Origin: Muribaculaceae bacterium Zag1
GTDB taxonomy: Bacteria; Bacteroidota; Bacteroidia; Bacteroidales; Muribaculaceae
Assembly: GCA_002633115.1 (NCBI GenBank)
Contig: NWBJ01000070.1
Coordinates: 53,515-97,562, forward strand
Length of the DNA stretch: 44,048 bases
Direction of reading: 5' to 3'
Each line of letters starts with the position of its first letter. Position 1 is the first letter of the stretch. Below, in pieces: positions 41,297 through 44,048 of this stretch. Position numbers and translations under genes: made by a program. The notes under the pieces were generated by a model. That model had not been told where the DNA came from. It worked only from the letters and a program-made list of their open reading frames with translations, and did not search any database.

Positions 41297-41914
41297 ATGG
41301 AAAATTTCAATTTATTCATACGGTCGATTTTTGTCGACAACATGGTGTTTGCCTACTTCCTGGGCATGTGCTCATTCTTGGCCGTTTCCAAGAATGTCAA
41401 GACTGCCTTCGGACTTGGCGTTGCCGTGACTTTCATGTTGGTGATCACCCTGCCCATCAACTACTTGCTGCAGAACTATGTGCTCAAGGCTGGCGCCCTC
41501 ACCTGGCTTAGCCCCGACTATGCCGATGTCGACCTCAGCTTCCTCTCGCTCATCATGTTTATCGCTGTGATTGCCTCGATGACCCAGCTCGTCGAGATGG
41601 TGGTCGAGAAATACAGTCCCTCGCTTTATGCCTCGCTCGGCATCTTCCTGCCCCTGATTGCTGTAAACTGCGCCATCCTCGGCGGTTCGCTCTTCATGCA
41701 GCAGCGCGACTTCCCGTCGATTGTCACCGCCGTATGCGCCGGTGGCGGCTGGGGTATCGGCTGGCTCCTGGCTATCACTGCCGTGGCTGCCATACGCGAG
41801 CGCCTCGCCACTTACAGCGACATCCCCAAGCCCCTGCGCGGCATTGGCATTACTTTTATTGTCACTGCCTTGATGGGCATAGCTTTCATGAGTTTCTTAG
41901 GTATAAAATTATAA
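41297..41914 (+). CDS. nqrE: Na+-translocating NADH:quinone reductase subunit E
   Basis: A 205-residue membrane subunit homologous to NqrD, with about six helices. The start MENFNLFIRSIFVDNMVFAYFLGMCSFLAVSKNVKTAFGL is the NqrE signature with the first conserved cysteine, and FLPLIAVNCAILGGSLFMQQRDF holds the second. NqrD and NqrE share an inter-subunit iron cofactor bound by such cysteines. nqrF begins three bases after the stop. A longer upstream gap than elsewhere in the operon suggests a separate unit with nqrF, or a processing point. Confidence 0.96.
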   Translation: MENFNLFIRSIFVDNMVFAYFLGMCSFLAVSKNVKTAFGLGVAVTFMLVITLPINYLLQNYVLKAGALTWLSPDYADVDLSFLSLIMFIAVIASMTQLVEMVVEKYSPSLYASLGIFLPLIAVNCAILGGSLFMQQRDFPSIVTAVCAGGGWGIGWLLAITAVAAIRERLATYSDIPKPLRGIGITFIVTALMGIAFMSFLGIKL

Positions 41915-41917
41915 GCG

Positions 41918-43228
41918 ATGGCAATCAACTACATACAAGCTTATCTGCTGGCCTCGGTGCTTTCTCGCACCGTGCTCACCGGTGTGGGCATTTTCTTGCT
42001 CATCACCCTGCTATTAGTGGCTATATTGCTGATAGCCAAGCATTACCTGGTACAGAGCGGCGATGTCACCATCAATGTCAATGGCGACACCGACATCAAG
42101 GTCGAGTCAGGCAAGAGTCTGCTCTCGGCCCTGGCCGACAAGAATGTGTTCCTGCCCAGCGCCTGCGGCGGCAAGGGCTCGTGCGGACAGTGCAAGGTGC
42201 AAGTGTTTGAGGGCGGAGGCGAGATCCTCCCCACCGAGACTGTGCATTTCAGCCGCAAGCAAGTGCAAGACCATTGGCGCCTCGGCTGCCAAGTCAAGGT
42301 CAAGGGCGACATGAAGATTGGCGTGCCCGCATCGGTGCTCGACGTGCGCGAGTGGGAGTGCGAGGTCATCTCAAACAAGAATGTGGCCACATTTATCAAG
42401 GAGTTTATCGTACAGCTGCCCCCGGGCGAGCACATGGACTTCCTGCCCGGCTCCTATGCCCAGATCAAGATTCCGCCTTATTCGATGGACTACGACAAGG
42501 ACATCGACAAGGCCCTCATCGGCCCCGAGTATCTGCCCGCTTGGGAGAAATTCGGCCTGTTCTCGCTCAAGTGCCGCAACGATGAGACCACGCTGCGCGC
42601 CTACTCGATGGCCAACTACCCGGCCGAGGGCGACCGCTTCATGCTCACCGTGCGTATCGCTACGCCGCCGTTCAAGCCGAAGCCCCAGGTTGGATTCCAG
42701 GATGTGATGCCGGGTATCACCTCGAGCTACATCTTCTCGCTCAAGCCGGGCGACAAGGTGATGATGAGCGGCCCTTACGGAGACTTCCACCTTATCCTCG
42801 ACAGCAAGAAGGAGATGATGTGGATTGGCGGTGGCGCCGGCATGGCTCCTCTGCGCTCCCAGATCATGCACATGACCAAGACCCTCAAGTGCACCGACCG
42901 CGAAATGCACTACTTCTACGGTGCCCGCGCCCTCAACGAGGTGTTCTATCTCGACGACTTCTTGGCTATTGAGAAGGAGTTCCCCAATTTCCACTTCCAC
43001 TTGGCTCTCGACCGTCCCGACCCGGCAGCCGATGCCGCTGGCGTGAAGTACACCCCGGGATTTGTGCACCAAGTGATTTACAACACCTACCTCAAGGACC
43101 ACGATGCGCCTGAGGATATCGAGTACTATATGTGCGGGCCCGGCCCGATGAGCGCCGCCGTCAACCAGATGCTCGACAGCCTCGGCGTCGACCCCGAGAA
43201 CATCCACTACGACAACTTCGGCGGCTAA
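41918..43228 (+). CDS. nqrF: Na+-translocating NADH:quinone reductase subunit F
   Basis: The NADH-oxidising subunit, 436 residues: one N-terminal helix (about 20-42), a 2Fe-2S ferredoxin-type domain and an FAD/NADH reductase domain. Cluster cysteines C83, C89 and C92 lie in SACGGKGSCGQCKV, and C124 in RLGCQVKV. FAD binding is at RAYSMANYP (about 226); NAD binding is at GGGAGMAPLRSQI (about 307) and MCGPGPM near the C-terminus, with the end sequence YDNFGG matching the family. It completes nqrABCDEF. A 33-bp perfect inverted repeat lies just downstream. Confidence 0.97.
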   Translation: MAINYIQAYLLASVLSRTVLTGVGIFLLITLLLVAILLIAKHYLVQSGDVTINVNGDTDIKVESGKSLLSALADKNVFLPSACGGKGSCGQCKVQVFEGGGEILPTETVHFSRKQVQDHWRLGCQVKVKGDMKIGVPASVLDVREWECEVISNKNVATFIKEFIVQLPPGEHMDFLPGSYAQIKIPPYSMDYDKDIDKALIGPEYLPAWEKFGLFSLKCRNDETTLRAYSMANYPAEGDRFMLTVRIATPPFKPKPQVGFQDVMPGITSSYIFSLKPGDKVMMSGPYGDFHLILDSKKEMMWIGGGAGMAPLRSQIMHMTKTLKCTDREMHYFYGARALNEVFYLDDFLAIEKEFPNFHFHLALDRPDPAADAAGVKYTPGFVHQVIYNTYLKDHDAPEDIEYYMCGPGPMSAAVNQMLDSLGVDPENIHYDNFGG

Positions 43229-43236
43229 CCCACTCG

Positions 43237-43346
43237 AAACGTAAGCACGTAAGCTTTACGTAAGCACACCTAAGATGATTTTAATCAAACAAAATAAAAA
43301 ATTTCCCTTCTGAGTGTGCTTACGTAAAGCTTACGTGCTTACGTTT
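43237..43346. repeat. 33-bp perfect inverted repeat after the nqr operon
   Basis: Arms at 43237-43269 and 43314-43346 are exact reverse complements around a 44-base AT-rich loop. Each arm is built of GTAAGCACGTAAGC words and is itself nearly palindromic (ACGTAAGCTTTACGT). It starts eight bases after the nqrF stop. It could act as a long hairpin that stabilises or ends the nqr transcript, though the long loop and only a short TTTT at 43344-43347 argue against a classical terminator. Confidence 0.9.
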
Positions 43347-43393
43347 TCAGCCTCCACCTTATCACTTATCCTTTATACATTATCCCTATCCCC

Positions 43394-44048
43394 ATGCGTC
43401 ATTTCTTACTGCTAATATTTCTTACATCTATGCTTGGCTTGAATGCTACACTCCGGCCCAATTCGCTGTTTTCTGACGGGATGGTGCTGCAACAGCAGAC
43501 CGAGGTGAAACTTTGGGGCACTGCCGAGCCCGACGCCCTGGTCAAGGCTCGCGTGTCGTGGAGCGACGCTCCCTACTCGACCCTGGCCGACAAAGATGGC
43601 AACTGGGCCCTCACCGTGCAGACCCCCAAAGGCTCGTTCAATCCCCAAAACATCATATTCACCGAGAATGAGACCCAAAACCTGATGATTCGCAATGTGC
43701 TGATCGGCGAGGTGTGGCTCGCCTCGGGCCAGAGCAACATGGAGATGCCCCTCAAGGGATTTGACGGCTGCTGCGTCGAGGGTGGCCTCGATGAGGCCAT
43801 TGCCGCCTCCGACATCAAGGGCATCCGATTCTACACTGTGCCTAAGCGCAAGGAGTGGACCCCCATCGAGGATGCCAACGGCCATTGGGCCGGAACTCGC
43901 GACCTGAGGGATGTGCAAGAGTTTAGCGCTACGGCTTGGTATTTCGCCAAGTCGCTCCACGGAGCCCTGCAGGTGCCAATCGGCATCATCACATGCGCCT
44001 ACGGCGGTTCGCGCGTCGAGAGCTGGCTGCCAAGGCATATCCTCGAGA
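43394..44048 (+). CDS. Sialate O-acetylesterase (partial, runs off the window)
   Basis: The first 218 residues of an exported SGNH-type esterase. It has a signal peptide (MRHFLLLIFLTSMLGLNA), an N-terminal beta domain (LRPNSLFSDGMVLQQQTEVKLWGTAEP, with the usual DGMVLQQ start), then GEVWLASGQSNMEMPL, where the Ser of GQSN is the nucleophile, and TCAYGGSRVESWL, a conserved block of the family. It would remove acetyl groups from sialic acids or other glycans in the periplasm or at the surface, fitting a gut-glycan user. The frame is open to the window end. The 33-bp inverted repeat lies upstream. Confidence 0.9.
   Translation, partial: MRHFLLLIFLTSMLGLNATLRPNSLFSDGMVLQQQTEVKLWGTAEPDALVKARVSWSDAPYSTLADKDGNWALTVQTPKGSFNPQNIIFTENETQNLMIRNVLIGEVWLASGQSNMEMPLKGFDGCCVEGGLDEAIAASDIKGIRFYTVPKRKEWTPIEDANGHWAGTRDLRDVQEFSATAWYFAKSLHGALQVPIGIITCAYGGSRVESWLPRHILE

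Noticed and set aside
42371-43207. Long minus-strand frame opposite nqrF, and a similar one opposite nqrA (37671-38420)
   Set aside because: His/Val/Gly-rich shadow translations of the strongly supported nqr genes.
1-44048. tRNA, rRNA or known riboswitch
   Set aside because: No cloverleaf, conserved rRNA segment or recognised aptamer was seen by eye in the intergenic regions.

Overview
The window reads as chromosomal DNA of a fairly GC-rich member of the Bacteroidales, perhaps of the Muribaculaceae type. The evidence is promoters of the Bacteroidetes form (TTTG, about 20 bases, TAnnTTTG), type IX secretion (T9SS) C-terminal sorting domains, BACON and BspA-like surface proteins, a TonB/ExbB/ExbD1/ExbD2 set, and a Na+-translocating NADH:quinone reductase operon. 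The genus is an inference. I saw no rRNA, tRNA, CRISPR array or insertion sequence.

Layout. 1-7568 (+): the distal histidine biosynthesis operon (hisC, hisB, hisH, hisA, hisF, hisIE), then a HAD phosphatase and aroB. 7557-11677 (-): a three-gene envelope module of two LPP20-like exported proteins and a transglutaminase-like protein, convergent with aroB. 11826-22066 (-): a self-contained surface-protein unit with a consensus promoter, a BspA-like T9SS cargo gene split by a one-base frameshift, a second T9SS cargo with InlB-type repeats, a PEGA-like/beta-barrel protein, a BACON lipoprotein, a decayed sorting-domain remnant and a terminator. 22218-24352 (-): an AT-richer two-ATPase cassette whose promoter is overlapped by a 16-bp iterated operator-like sequence. 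24480-31286 (-): a DUF4369-like lipoprotein, a histidine kinase, a large AsmA-family protein and a DUF5715-type M15-like protein. 31901-33061 (+): an OmpA-family barrel. 33320-36690 (-): tonB, two exbD genes and exbB. 37137-43228 (+): nqrABCDEF. 43394-end (+): the start of a sialate O-acetylesterase.

How the parts fit. The his and aro genes are core biosynthesis. NQR makes a sodium motive force. ExbB/ExbD/TonB couple inner-membrane ion gradients to outer-membrane transport. The OmpA, BACON, PEGA, LPP20 and T9SS proteins populate the envelope and surface.

The most unusual feature is between the genes. Spacers inside operons are filled with short low-complexity or palindromic families: CCAAAAACC, a 33-bp CATAAGGACATAA tandem, ATGAAAAATG, TCGAGAATTCTCGA, GTAATGAGTAATAA, GTCAAAAGT, GGATAGCG and an ACCCCGTAGGGGT REP-like unit. 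Many are rich in stop codons, and the upstream gene's own stop codon often falls inside the first unit. One 36-bp element is present identically at two distant loci. One lipoprotein signal-peptide segment (25444-25480) closely resembles the spacer repeat downstream of hisH, suggesting spacer repeats can become coding sequence.
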